64,000 bases of DNA from Mycobacterium sp. ITM-2016-00316 (GCF_002968335.2 NZ_CP134398.1:3286001-3350000), one strand, 5' to 3'; numbered from the stretch's first letter, positions 9,397-17,383 are shown. Numbers and translations: made by a program. Notes: generated by a model not told the origin, from the sequence alone.

Positions 9397-10191
9397 GTGG
9401 CCGACCACCGGTACCGCAGATACGTGGCTGTGGGCGACAGCCAGACCGAAGGGCTCTGGGACCTCGATGATGCGGGAGCCCTGATCGGCTTCGCCGATCG
9501 GCTGGCCCGGATGATCGATGCGCACTCCCCCGGCCTGCGCTACGCAAATCTCGCCATCCGCGGTAAGCGTGTGCGCGATGTGCTGGATGTCCAGCTGCCA
9601 CAAGCGTTGTCGATGCAGCCGGATCTGATCACGGTGTGCGTCGGGATGAACGACGTGACCCGTCCGGGCCGCAAGTTCCGGCAGGCGCTCGTCGATCTCG
9701 ACGAATTGCACCGACGACTGGCGTCATCGGGGGCCACCGTCGTGACGACGACGTTTCCCGATATCACCCGCATCCTGCCGGCCGGGCGGCTGCTGGTGCC
9801 GCGGGTGCTGGAGATCAACGACGTCATCCGCACCGCGGCTACCGACCATGGTTTCCGGCTCGTCGATCTGTACTACGCCGAATCGATGACCGACCCCGAG
9901 GTGTGGAGCCCGGACCGGGTGCACGGTTCACGCAATGGCCATCTGCTGTTCGCCGCGGCGGCCGCGGAGGCACTGGGTCTGCCTGGCAGCGACCATGATT
10001 GGGCGCTGGCCGGCGCAGGCGTCACCGATCATCAGACGTTCCGGTCCCGGATGTACTCACAGCTGCTGTGGACGCAGAACATGTTCATGCCGTGGATCTG
10101 GCGGCATCTGCGCGGACGGGGCGCCGGGCACGGCCGGGTGCCACGCCGCCCCGAACTGGCTCCGGTGTCAACGCGCACCGAAGCCCAATGA
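9397..10191 (+). CDS. SGNH/GDSL family hydrolase
   Basis: This is a 264-residue SGNH-fold esterase or lipase. Block I reads VAVGDSQTEG, with the nucleophile at Ser15. The block III asparagine is in VCVGMNDV, and the catalytic dyad DxxH appears as SPDRVH. No signal peptide precedes block I, so it is probably cytoplasmic; members of this group act as acyl-esterases on lipids or glycans. The C-terminal 50 residues are basic (RHLRGRGAGHGRVPRR). The start is GTG at 9397, the only start that leaves the normal short N-terminus before the GDS motif. Confidence 0.88.
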   Translation: MADHRYRRYVAVGDSQTEGLWDLDDAGALIGFADRLARMIDAHSPGLRYANLAIRGKRVRDVLDVQLPQALSMQPDLITVCVGMNDVTRPGRKFRQALVDLDELHRRLASSGATVVTTTFPDITRILPAGRLLVPRVLEINDVIRTAATDHGFRLVDLYYAESMTDPEVWSPDRVHGSRNGHLLFAAAAAEALGLPGSDHDWALAGAGVTDHQTFRSRMYSQLLWTQNMFMPWIWRHLRGRGAGHGRVPRRPELAPVSTRTEAQ

Positions 10192-10230
10192 CCGCGTTAC
10201 GCGCGCAGCAGCCCAATAGTCGCGGGGCGC

Positions 10231-10590
10231 TCAGAAGCCCAGTACGTCGAACCCGAACACCTTGCCGTCACCGATACCGGCCACCGCGGCCGGGCAGAAC
10301 GCCGAGATCGCGAGTCCGGTGAACATGGTGGCCGGTCCCAGCGGCATGCCCGCGGTATCGGCGACCCGAGCCGCCACGTCGGCGACGTTCTGACCGGGCT
10401 CCGACAGCATCGGGCACACCGACTGCCCCAGTGCCGCGTTGTCGACCATGTTCGGGGCGGTCACACCGGCCTGGTCGACGGCGTTGAGGAAGCTGTCGGT
10501 GACGGAGTCCGCGCCGGCCGGCGCGGCGACGGCCAGCGCGGTGGCCGCCGCGGTCAGAGTGGACAGCAGGCACAGCGAAATACGGCGCAT
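10231..10590 (-). CDS. DUF732 family small secreted protein
   Basis: A 119-residue protein with a clear Sec signal peptide (MRRISLCLLSTLTAAATALA to AGA near residue 28). The mature domain looks like DUF732, a mycobacterial family of about 75 residues: a DSFLNAVDQAGV helix, a central GQSVCPML cysteine and a C-terminal AISAFCPA cysteine that would form a disulfide. Homologues are exported, and their function is unknown. A TTG three codons upstream is possible, but ATG 10590 gives the cleaner signal peptide. Confidence 0.8.
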   Translation of the reverse strand: MRRISLCLLSTLTAAATALAVAAPAGADSVTDSFLNAVDQAGVTAPNMVDNAALGQSVCPMLSEPGQNVADVAARVADTAGMPLGPATMFTGLAISAFCPAAVAGIGDGKVFGFDVLGF

Positions 10591-10611
10591 GGGCGGCAAT
10601 ACTACGGTGCT

Positions 10612-11205
10612 TTAGATCCCGGCCCAGCCCGCGTCGATCTGGGCGGCGACGTCGATGATCCTGGCCTGCCGCGCTCCGGGGCTGTCGATCTCGCCGACCA
10701 CGTGCGCGGCGATGAACCGTTTGATCTCGGCGTCGATACCTGCGAGCACCCGCAGCGCCTCGCCCCGCAGTGTCCCCGAGGTGACGTGAATCGAGATGTC
10801 TCGGGGTCCCGGCTTGTCGACGTCGATGATCAACAGAAGCGGGTCGGCGGCCCGAGCCGCCGCCTGCAGCGCGATCTCACCGAACACCATGAATCGTGGC
10901 CGGTCGATCCGCAGGTCGACCACCATGTTGATCTCCAGCGGGATGCGGATGTCGAAGGTGATGGTCTGGCCGACGTGCCGGGTGACCCGCGGCGCCTGGA
11001 TGCGCACCCTGGCGGTGACCTTGGCGATACCGCCGGGGCCTTGGCCCATCGGCCCCATCTCGAACTCGTCCCCGGCGATCGCGCCGATCGCGTCCGCGAC
11101 GCGCTTCTCCGAGACCGCGACCTCGAAGAACCGCCGGCCGAAATCCTCATAGCTCAGGTACTGCGGTGTGTTTCCGGCGGCCGACCCGGGGGAAGAACTG
11201 TCCAT
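10612..11205 (-). CDS. Conserved hypothetical protein, beta-rich
   Basis: This protein of about 197 residues is not recognised at family level. No signal peptide or membrane helix is seen. The middle part alternates short beta strands (KVTARVRIQAPRVTRHV, TITFDIRIPLEINMVVDLRI), giving an impression of a lipid-binding or START-like barrel, but this is only a visual impression. A C-terminal helix (LRVLAGIDAEIKRFIAAHVV) follows. ATG 11205 is used; a GTG at 11238 with a G-rich stretch upstream is an alternative. It lies about 50 bp downstream of the NTF2-like gene on the same strand and may share its transcript. Confidence 0.65.
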   Translation of the reverse strand: MDSSSPGSAAGNTPQYLSYEDFGRRFFEVAVSEKRVADAIGAIAGDEFEMGPMGQGPGGIAKVTARVRIQAPRVTRHVGQTITFDIRIPLEINMVVDLRIDRPRFMVFGEIALQAAARAADPLLLIIDVDKPGPRDISIHVTSGTLRGEALRVLAGIDAEIKRFIAAHVVGEIDSPGARQARIIDVAAQIDAGWAGI

Positions 11206-11259
11206 GGTGGATACCACCGTCTCATGTCGCCGCGTCACCGCGATCCCCCGGCTGGGCTT

Positions 11260-12066
11260 CTACCCCGCCTCGACGAACAACCGCATCCGCCGTACCCGGC
11301 TCGGCCGCGACCCGACATCGGCGATCAGGATCGCATCGCCGCCGGGTCCGGTGACGCTGACGGCGACATGGCGTCCGGCCACGATCGTGGTGCGGCGCCG
11401 CGCACCGTTGAGCGCCGCCACCAGTTCGGTGGGCCTGAGCCGGTCGTCGTCGCCCGCCGTGATGTCGGCGTCGGGCCCCAGGACCCGCTTGACCGCAACC
11501 TCGTTGCCTGCGCAGGCATCGTCGATCAGCTGCACGATGAGACGCTTGCCGCGCGGGCCGACACCGAGCGCCCCGGACATGAAACCGGCCGTCCCCGACG
11601 GTCCCTGATTGGTCAGCAGCGCTCGAGTCAGCTGTAGCGCGGCGGGAACCGCGGCGGGTCCGTTGCGGGCGAACTGCCATGCCATCGCCGGCAGCTCCCA
11701 GTACGCCTGCAACCGGGCGATGCGCAGCTCGTCGGGGGTTGCGGTCGGGTGCACGTCGTAGCGCAGGATGGCCGGGATCTGCATCGTGACCGCAGAGCCC
11801 ATCGCCACCTCGAGCACGAGGTCGCGCAGCACCGTGTGGCCGCGGACAATGTCGATCGCACGGCGGAAGGTGATGTCCCGCGGGCCGATGAAGGTGTCGT
11901 AGAACCGCTCGATCTCGGCATGCCCGACGTGGGGACGCGCACCGACCGGGTCCTCGACCTTGCCGTCGCCGGCGAACAGCCCGACCCAGCCGGCGCGATC
12001 ATGTGCGCCGGCCGCTGCGGGCGAGCGCTCCACCGTTGCCAAAACCGCACTTCGTGTTAAGGACAT
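11260..12066 (-). CDS. NTF2/SnoaL-like domain protein
   Basis: A 268-residue protein. Residues about 10-135 fit the SnoaL/ketosteroid-isomerase-like fold: an N-terminal helix (AVLATVERSPAAAGAHDRAG), then WVGLFAGDGKVEDPVG and HAEIERFYDTFIG. The second half includes a helix-rich region and a C-terminal stretch resembling a second small alpha+beta domain. It is soluble and lacks a signal peptide. Such proteins may be isomerases or hydrolases of lipid-like molecules, or catalytically silent. It is divergent from the small gene at 12104 with 37 bp between them. The start is moderately certain. Confidence 0.7.
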   Translation of the reverse strand: MSLTRSAVLATVERSPAAAGAHDRAGWVGLFAGDGKVEDPVGARPHVGHAEIERFYDTFIGPRDITFRRAIDIVRGHTVLRDLVLEVAMGSAVTMQIPAILRYDVHPTATPDELRIARLQAYWELPAMAWQFARNGPAAVPAALQLTRALLTNQGPSGTAGFMSGALGVGPRGKRLIVQLIDDACAGNEVAVKRVLGPDADITAGDDDRLRPTELVAALNGARRRTTIVAGRHVAVSVTGPGGDAILIADVGSRPSRVRRMRLFVEAG

Positions 12067-12103
12067 ATCCTTGGTTACCACCCCTGCGTGAAGGAGGACG
12101 GCG

Positions 12104-12460
12104 ATGAGCCAGAACGGGCCGTTCGGTATCGACCCCGAAGAGTTTGACAGGCTCGCCCGGGAAGCCGGCGAGGGGCTGCGCGACGCGCTGGACCGGTTCG
12201 GCAAGCGTGCGGGCTGGTCCACCCTGATCGACCAGTTCACCAGCCAGGCCCAGCCCGCCCGGCCCGAGACCACCGGTGACACCGGCGACGGGGTCTGGGC
12301 GATCTACAGCGTCGATGCCGCGGGCGGCGCCCACATCGAAGAGGTGTACCCGAGCGAGCTGGACGCGCTGCGGGCGAACAAGAACAACACCGATCCGTCC
12401 CGCCGCGTCCGTTTCCTGCCGTACGGGATCGCGGTCAGTGTGCTCGACGCGCCCGAATAG
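12104..12460 (+). CDS. Conserved hypothetical cytoplasmic protein
   Basis: A 118-residue acidic protein that I cannot assign to a family. The N-terminus is helical (DPEEFDRLAREAGEGLRDAL). The C-terminal 55 residues (VWAIYSVDAAGGAHIEEVYP through VRFLPYGIAVSVLDA) look like a small beta domain of the kind often seen after a helical segment in actinobacterial proteins. There is no signal peptide or membrane segment. The RBS GGAGG precedes the ATG (AAGGAGGACGGCG). It is divergent from the NTF2-like gene. Confidence 0.7.
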   Translation: MSQNGPFGIDPEEFDRLAREAGEGLRDALDRFGKRAGWSTLIDQFTSQAQPARPETTGDTGDGVWAIYSVDAAGGAHIEEVYPSELDALRANKNNTDPSRRVRFLPYGIAVSVLDAPE

Positions 12461-12528
12461 CCCCGCGCGTGGCGTCCGCACCACTAAACTTTGCCGGGGT
12501 ACGGGCACGACCTGGCAAAGGGTGGGAC

Positions 12529-12933
12529 ATGATTCGTGAACTGACGGTTGCTGTATCGATCGCGGCCGCTGCGCTGAGCTTTGCCGCGCCCGCCGCGGCC
12601 GATGACGAGTCGGGCCGCTATCCGACCGATGTGCCCGGGATGAACTACCACGCCGCGCTCGGTGCGCCGTGTGACAACACCCAGCTGTTCACCTTCGGGC
12701 GCGGCCGCGGTGGGCAGGCGATGAAGTGCAGTTGGATCCCCAACCAGTGGCCGCCGGTCTACACCGGATTCTGGACGATCTCCTATCCGCTGCACGGTGT
12801 GCAGGAGACCGGTGCACCGTGCGCGGTGGCCAAGGGCGCAGCACAGACACCCGACGGTCGCCCGATGCTCTGCCGGGGCGCGCTGGGCTGGCAGCCCGGG
12901 GTGCTGACCGGAGACGGGTTCTTCCCGGCGTAG
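12529..12933 (+). CDS. Small secreted protein with internally duplicated cysteine motif
   Basis: A 134-residue exported protein with a signal peptide (MIRELTVAVSIAAAALSFAA, cleavage near AAA-DD at about 25). The mature part shows two half-repeats, GAPCDNTQLF...GGQAMKCSW at about 46-70 and GAPCAVAKGA...GRPMLCRGA at about 97-121, each with a pair of cysteines about 20 residues apart. This suggests a duplicated disulfide-closed unit. I cannot name the family. It sits alone between the gene at 12104 and the FadD at 12984, with a possible operator hairpin just downstream. Confidence 0.75.
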   Translation: MIRELTVAVSIAAAALSFAAPAAADDESGRYPTDVPGMNYHAALGAPCDNTQLFTFGRGRGGQAMKCSWIPNQWPPVYTGFWTISYPLHGVQETGAPCAVAKGAAQTPDGRPMLCRGALGWQPGVLTGDGFFPA

Positions 12934-12945
12934 ATGCCCGAGCTC

Positions 12946-12976
12946 GACCATACGCGTCTTCGATCAATGTATGGTC
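12946..12976. promoter_or_regulatory. Inverted repeat upstream of fadD, candidate operator
   Basis: GACCATAC at 12946-12953 and its exact reverse complement GTATGGTC at 12969-12976 are separated by 15 bases. The repeat ends seven bases before the fadD ATG and starts 13 bases after the preceding stop. There is no U-tract. It could be an operator for a TetR-type regulator or a weak terminator; the AT-rich arms favour a protein-binding site. Confidence 0.4.
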
Positions 12977-12983
12977 TGTTGTC

Positions 12984-14648
12984 ATGAGCGGCGTGACCTT
13001 CGACCTGTCCTCGGTATTCCGCACGGTGGCCGGCGCCATCGGCGAACAGACCTTTCTGGTCTGGCGGGACCGCCGATTCAATTATGCGGAATTCGATGCC
13101 CGGATCGACGGGTTCGCCCATTTCCTGGCCTCGGCGGGGTTGGGCTGCCACACCGAACGTGACACCCTCGAGGGCCACGAATCCGGACAGGACCACCTCG
13201 GCATCTATCTGCGCAACGGCAACGAGTACCTGGAGTCGATGATCGGCGCGTACCGCGCCCGGGTCGCGCCGTTCAACGTGAGCTACCGCTACGTCGAGGA
13301 AGAACTCGTCTACCTGCTCAACGATTCGAAGGCCCGTGCGCTGATCTACAACGCCGAGTTCGCGCCCCGGGTGGCTGCGATCCGTGACCGCGTCCCGCAC
13401 CTGCAGGTGCTGGTTCAGGTTTCCGACGCATCCGGCAACGAGCTACTGCCCGGCGCAGTGGACTACGAGGCGATCCTGAGCACGCCGGCACCGGCCGGCG
13501 GGCTTCCCGCCGCCTCCGGGGATGACCTGTACATTCTCTACACCGGCGGCACCACCGGCATGCCCAAGGGCGTGTTGTGGCGCCAGCACGACATCTTCCT
13601 GTCCTCCATGGGCGGGCGTCCGTTCGGCAGCAATCAGGCCCTGGCCTCCCATGAGGAACTCGCCGAGAAGGCCCGCGCCGGCGCGGGCGCCATGTCGATG
13701 TTGATGATCCCGCCGTTCATGCACGGCGCCGCGCAGTGGGCGGCCTACAACGCGATCACGATGGGCGGCCGGCTGGTCATCCCCGACGATGTGGAGCGGT
13801 TGCGTCCCGCCGAGGTGCTGCGCCTCGCCGAACGTGAACGAGTACTGACGATTCCGGTCGTCGGCGATGCGGTGGCCCGGCCGCTGGTCGAAGAGATCGA
13901 GAAGGGCGACTACGACCTGTCCGGGCTGCTCACCATCACCAACGGCGGCGCCGCCCTCTCGCCGACGGTGCGTGAGCGCATCCTGAGCGCCCTGCCGCAC
14001 CTGATGCTGCTCGACGCCGTCGGTGCCTCGGAATCCGGCGCCCAGTTGAGCACCTTCTCCACCGCCGGCGGCGAGACGACCGCGGCCGTCTTCGACGCCC
14101 AGTCCGATACCGCGGTCGTCGCCGAGGATTTCAGCCGGGTGCTGGCACCCGGCGAGGGCGGCGGCTGGCTGGCCCGCCGCGATCTGATCCCGCTGGGCTA
14201 TCTCGGCGATCCGGACAAGACGGCCCGCACCTTCCCCACCATCGACGGGGTGCGCTGGTCGGTGCCGGGTGACCGGGCAAATGTCTTGGAGGACGGCAGG
14301 ATTGAGCTGCTGGGCCGCGATTCGGTGACCATCAATTCCGGTGGCGAGAAAATCTTCGTCGAAGAGGTGGAACGTGCCATCGCCGCGCACCCGGCCGTCT
14401 ACGACGTCGTGGTGGTGGGCAGGCCCTCGGAACGCTGGGGCTCGGAGGTGGTGGCCGTCGTGCAACTCGCCGAGGGCGCCAGTGCCGACGACGAGGACCT
14501 GGCCGCGGTCTGCGGGCAGTCGGTGGCGCGTTACAAGATCCCGAAAGCCTTTATCCGCCAGCCGAAAATCGTGCGCTCACCGGCCGGCAAGGCCGACTAT
14601 CGGTGGGCCAAGGCGGTCGCCGGCGGCGAGGCAGTGTCCGCGAGCTGA
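12984..14648 (+). CDS. Acyl-CoA synthetase, FadD19/FadD17-like
   Basis: This 554-residue adenylate-forming enzyme activates a carboxylic acid as acyl-AMP and then acyl-CoA. The AMP-binding P-loop is YTGGTTGMPKGV, followed by the A5-like GASESG and the A7/A8 region PGDRANV...LGRDSVTINSGGEKIF. The catalytic lysine region is SPAGKADYRWAK. The sequence pattern (APFNVSYRYVEEEL, SINSGGEK-like core, PDYRWAK-like end) resembles mycobacterial FadD19 and FadD17, which act on sterol side-chain or long-chain acids; FadD19 itself is about 550 residues. ATG 12984 was chosen because the conserved N-terminus follows directly. The substrate is inferred only by family likeness. It converges on the carotenoid oxygenase gene. 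Confidence 0.88.
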   Translation: MSGVTFDLSSVFRTVAGAIGEQTFLVWRDRRFNYAEFDARIDGFAHFLASAGLGCHTERDTLEGHESGQDHLGIYLRNGNEYLESMIGAYRARVAPFNVSYRYVEEELVYLLNDSKARALIYNAEFAPRVAAIRDRVPHLQVLVQVSDASGNELLPGAVDYEAILSTPAPAGGLPAASGDDLYILYTGGTTGMPKGVLWRQHDIFLSSMGGRPFGSNQALASHEELAEKARAGAGAMSMLMIPPFMHGAAQWAAYNAITMGGRLVIPDDVERLRPAEVLRLAERERVLTIPVVGDAVARPLVEEIEKGDYDLSGLLTITNGGAALSPTVRERILSALPHLMLLDAVGASESGAQLSTFSTAGGETTAAVFDAQSDTAVVAEDFSRVLAPGEGGGWLARRDLIPLGYLGDPDKTARTFPTIDGVRWSVPGDRANVLEDGRIELLGRDSVTINSGGEKIFVEEVERAIAAHPAVYDVVVVGRPSERWGSEVVAVVQLAEGASADDEDLAAVCGQSVARYKIPKAFIRQPKIVRSPAGKADYRWAKAVAGGEAVSAS

Positions 14649-14664
14649 TCCTGCGCCGGATCAG
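14645..14664. terminator. Short hairpin containing both stop codons of convergent genes
   Basis: CTGATCC (14645-14651) pairs with GGATCAG (14658-14664) across a six-base loop. The stop codon of the fadD gene (14646-14648) and the stop of the convergent carotenoid oxygenase (14661-14663, other strand) both fall inside the stem. It may act as a weak bidirectional terminator; no T-tract follows. Confidence 0.35.
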
Positions 14665-16106
14665 ACCTGGCCCGTGGGCACCCAGTTGCCGTGGAATCCG
14701 GCGGGTACCCGGTGCGGCAGCTTGACCGCGGCCACCGGCTCCAGCGTCCGGGCATCCACGATCGCCAGCTCACTGCGGTCGGTCGGCCGGTCGTAGACGT
14801 AGCCCATCAGCACGCCGTCGTCCTCGTCGGCGTCCGGCGCGGACGGGTGAAAGACGAACTCGCCCAGCGACGTGTCCGCCCCGAAGGACCGTGCCTGGCT
14901 GTTCCCGCCGACGAAGTCGTGCTTGAGCAGCGTGCCGGTCCCACCGGTGCCCTCGCCGACCGCGGGAGCATAGCCATAGCGGTGCCGCTTGCCGACGAGC
15001 CGCTCGTCGACGCGCGGGAACTCCTGGGCGCGATCGTCGATCCGCGACTCGCGCACCTTGCCGTCGGCGAGGTCGACCGTCCAGCGATCCAGCGTCGGCG
15101 GACCTTCGTTCGGCCCGAGGTGATCGGTGTCGAACATCTTGGGATGGCGGATCACGTCGAGCACGACCGTATCGCCGTCGTCGTACGCGTTCATCGGGTG
15201 GAAGACATAGCAGGGTTCCACGTCGAACCAGCGCACGTCGGCGCTGCCGCCCTCGCGCGGCATCACGCCGACCCTGGCGGGATAACGCGGGTTCCACGAA
15301 TAGGGGAACCGGCGGTCGGCGCTCATCCCGGACGGCGTCCTCGCGCTGATCGGGTCGGGGATCCGGACGCGACCGATCAACGCGGACATCAGGAGCCGCG
15401 CCGGCAGCCGAAGTCCGCGGGGCACCGCCATCTCCGCGGCACGGCGATTGTCGAAGGTGACCGGTAGGTCGTAGAAGACGACGTGTCGCTCGGTCAGCGA
15501 GAAGTCGTGCATCATGGGGCTGCCCGTGACCTCGATGTCGACGGTGCGCCGCGCTCGGCCGTCGACGCCGATCACCGAGTACTGCACGGTGTTGCCGCGA
15601 TACATGCTGTAGGACACCGCATGCAGTTCCCCGGTGTCCGGGTCGCGCTTGGGGTGTGCGGTGTAGCCGCCCGTGATCGTGCCGTCGAAGTCACAGGGTC
15701 CGACCGTGTCGAGTTCGTCGGTCAGTTCGTAGTTGGCGACGCCGCCCTCGACCAGCGCGACCGTCTTGCCGGCATGTCCGATCACGTTGGTGTTGGCGCC
15801 GAGCCCGGAGATCCCGGTATGCCCGGTGCGCCGCTCCTCACCGAGGACGCGGGCTACGTGCGGGCTGCGCACCCACCGGTTCCGGTACCACTCGGCCTTG
15901 CCGTCGCGGATACGCAGACCGTGCACCATGCCGTCGCCGATGAACCAGTGGTACAGCTCGGGATCGATCTCACCGATCGGGTTCGGGCCGTTGCGCAGGT
16001 AACGGCCATCCAGGTAGTCCGGGATCGAGCCGGACACCTCGAGGTCGGTCAGCGTGACCTCCTCGTCGATCGGCGCGAACGGCCCCTCCAGATAGCGGTT
16101 TGTCAT
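14661..16106 (-). CDS. Carotenoid cleavage oxygenase
   Basis: A 481-residue protein of the RPE65/carotenoid oxygenase family, non-haem iron enzymes that cleave a double bond in carotenoids, apocarotenoids or stilbene-like compounds. The four histidine iron ligands can be seen in sequence order: GYTAHPKRDP, MMHDFSLTE, VFHPMNAYDD and GFHGNWVP near the C-terminus. The N-terminal motif DGRYLRNGPNP and GDGMVHGLRI are also characteristic. The start ATG 16106 has GGAGG six bases upstream. It is divergent from a TetR gene, with two palindromes between them that probably control it. M. tuberculosis has a homologous carotenoid cleavage enzyme (Rv0654). Confidence 0.93.
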   Translation of the reverse strand: MTNRYLEGPFAPIDEEVTLTDLEVSGSIPDYLDGRYLRNGPNPIGEIDPELYHWFIGDGMVHGLRIRDGKAEWYRNRWVRSPHVARVLGEERRTGHTGISGLGANTNVIGHAGKTVALVEGGVANYELTDELDTVGPCDFDGTITGGYTAHPKRDPDTGELHAVSYSMYRGNTVQYSVIGVDGRARRTVDIEVTGSPMMHDFSLTERHVVFYDLPVTFDNRRAAEMAVPRGLRLPARLLMSALIGRVRIPDPISARTPSGMSADRRFPYSWNPRYPARVGVMPREGGSADVRWFDVEPCYVFHPMNAYDDGDTVVLDVIRHPKMFDTDHLGPNEGPPTLDRWTVDLADGKVRESRIDDRAQEFPRVDERLVGKRHRYGYAPAVGEGTGGTGTLLKHDFVGGNSQARSFGADTSLGEFVFHPSAPDADEDDGVLMGYVYDRPTDRSELAIVDARTLEPVAAVKLPHRVPAGFHGNWVPTGQV

Positions 16107-16117
16107 GACCAGCCTCC

Positions 16118-16156
16118 ATAACAGCGTTATCGATGCCTCGTTTATAACAGCGTTAT
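16118..16156. promoter_or_regulatory. Twin palindromic operators between carotenoid oxygenase and TetR genes
   Basis: The 13-base element ATAACAGCGTTAT occurs twice, at 16118-16130 and 16144-16156, with 26 bp from centre to centre. Each is a palindrome with arms ATAAC/GTTAT around AGC. They fill the 62-bp gap between the divergent carotenoid oxygenase and TetR starts, so the adjacent TetR protein is the natural candidate to bind them and repress both genes. Confidence 0.75.
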
Positions 16157-16168
16157 GGCAATATCGCA

Positions 16169-16834
16169 ATGGTGAGCGACGTCAGGGAGCGGTTGATCGA
16201 GGGAGGTATGCGCGTACTCGAGCGCGACGGGCTGCAGTCACTGAGTGTCCGTAGCCTCGCCGCGGAGGTCGGAACCTCGACGATGGCCGTGTACACCCAC
16301 TTCGGCGGCATGACCGGTGTGATCGACGCCCTTGCCGACGAGGCGTTCGCGCGGTTCACCCGGGTCTTGACCGACGCCGATCAGACCGACGATCCGGTCT
16401 GCGACTTCTTCGTCATGGGCGCGGCGTATCGAGCGTTCGCGCTCGCGGACCCGCAGCGCTATCAGCTGATCTTCGGCACCACGTCCCCGGCGTCGGTGGT
16501 CGGGCAGCGGGCCGACGTCACCAGCACCGGGAGCGCCAACGATCGTGCCGAGCAGGCGGAATCCTTTGAGGCACTGCGCGATGCCGTTCGCCGGATGATC
16601 GCCTCGGGCCGTATCCGCGACGACGGCGAGCTGAGTGTCGCCGGCCGGCTCTGGAGCCTCGTGCACGGTGCCGTGATGCTTGAGCTGGCCGGCTTCTTCG
16701 GCCACGAGGGCCACGGCCTCACACATGTCCTTGCCCCCTTGACGGTCGACTGCATCGTCGGAATGGGCGACGCGCGGGACGACACGCTGCGGTCACTCGC
16801 CTCGGCGGGCGAGGTGCTCTCCCGCACCGGCTGA
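16169..16834 (+). CDS. TetR family transcriptional regulator
   Basis: A 221-residue repressor. The N-terminal helix-turn-helix is clear: LIEGGMRVLERDGLQSLSVR followed by SLAAEVGTSTMAVYTHFGG, ending near residue 50. The C-terminal ligand-binding domain (60-200) resembles the TetR_C_33 type (FFVMGAAYRAFALADPQRYQLIFG). It is divergent from the carotenoid oxygenase gene across the twin ATAAC...GTTAT palindromes and most likely controls it in response to a hydrophobic ligand (inference). ATG 16169 has no visible Shine-Dalgarno sequence and lies only 13 bases from the second palindrome, so the transcript may be leaderless; GTG 16172 is an alternative. Confidence 0.9.
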   Translation: MVSDVRERLIEGGMRVLERDGLQSLSVRSLAAEVGTSTMAVYTHFGGMTGVIDALADEAFARFTRVLTDADQTDDPVCDFFVMGAAYRAFALADPQRYQLIFGTTSPASVVGQRADVTSTGSANDRAEQAESFEALRDAVRRMIASGRIRDDGELSVAGRLWSLVHGAVMLELAGFFGHEGHGLTHVLAPLTVDCIVGMGDARDDTLRSLASAGEVLSRTG

Positions 16835-16870
16835 CACGTTCTACCGCCCGCTCCGGCGGTGCGGCGCCGA

Positions 16871-17314
16871 CTACGCGAAATGCCGGCGGATCCCGGCCAG
16901 CATCGCGGCGTGCGCGGCGACCGCCTGGCGAGCGGTGAACCCGGCCAGCGGCCACGGCGCGGTGATGCTCAACCGCTCGGTGAGCCGGGTGCCGCCGTCG
17001 GCCACCTCGTCGAAGGAGACCCGGCCCCGCAGCCGCACCCGCGGGAACTGCCTGGCCTCGGTCCAGACCTCCCCCTCGACCGGCACGTACAGCGTCGCGG
17101 TATAGGTGACCGGAAACGTGCTGCGGCCCAAGGGGATCCGATCGCGAACACGATAGTTCGAGACATAGCCATCGGGGCCGACGGTGCGCGCAGTGCGCTG
17201 CACGGTGATGATCAGCGGATGCAGCGTCCGCAGGTTGTCCAGATCGACATAGAAATCGCGGACGACGTCCGGCGCGGCCGCAATGACCTCGCTGATCGTG
17301 CGCTGCGCGCTCAC
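16871..17314 (-). CDS. SRPBCC family protein (polyketide cyclase/START-like)
   Basis: A 147-residue protein with the SRPBCC/START-like pattern: an N-terminal strand (RTISEVIAAAPDVVRDFYVD), a helix with LDNLRTLHPLI, then successive beta strands (YVSNYRVRDRIPLG, TYTATLYVP) and a long C-terminal helix (ARQAVAAHAAMLAGIRRHF). The fold forms a hydrophobic cavity for lipids or aromatic compounds. The function is unknown. The GTG start at 17314 overlaps the stop of a 22-codon ORF by four bases (GTGA), which itself begins just after the TetR stop, so it is probably translated as part of the TetR transcript. Confidence 0.8.
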   Translation of the reverse strand: MSAQRTISEVIAAAPDVVRDFYVDLDNLRTLHPLIITVQRTARTVGPDGYVSNYRVRDRIPLGRSTFPVTYTATLYVPVEGEVWTEARQFPRVRLRGRVSFDEVADGGTRLTERLSITAPWPLAGFTARQAVAAHAAMLAGIRRHFA

Positions 17315-17379
17315 GCCTCGGCCCGGTCACCGGCGTAGAACAGCCCAGGTGTCACTATCGGTCCGTCCCTACGCTTCAT
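17311..17379 (-). CDS. 22-residue small ORF linking tetR and SRPBCC genes
   Basis: A short ORF encoding MKRRDGPIVTPGLFYAGDRA plus EA. It starts four bases after the TetR stop and ends in a GTGA overlap with the SRPBCC start. A strong Shine-Dalgarno sequence (GAGGAG, seven bases before the ATG) lies inside the end of tetR. It may be a real microprotein or a translational coupler that feeds ribosomes to the next gene. It could also be a remnant of a longer gene. There is no homology evidence either way. Confidence 0.5.
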   Translation of the reverse strand: MKRRDGPIVTPGLFYAGDRAEA

Positions 17380-17383
17380 CGCG

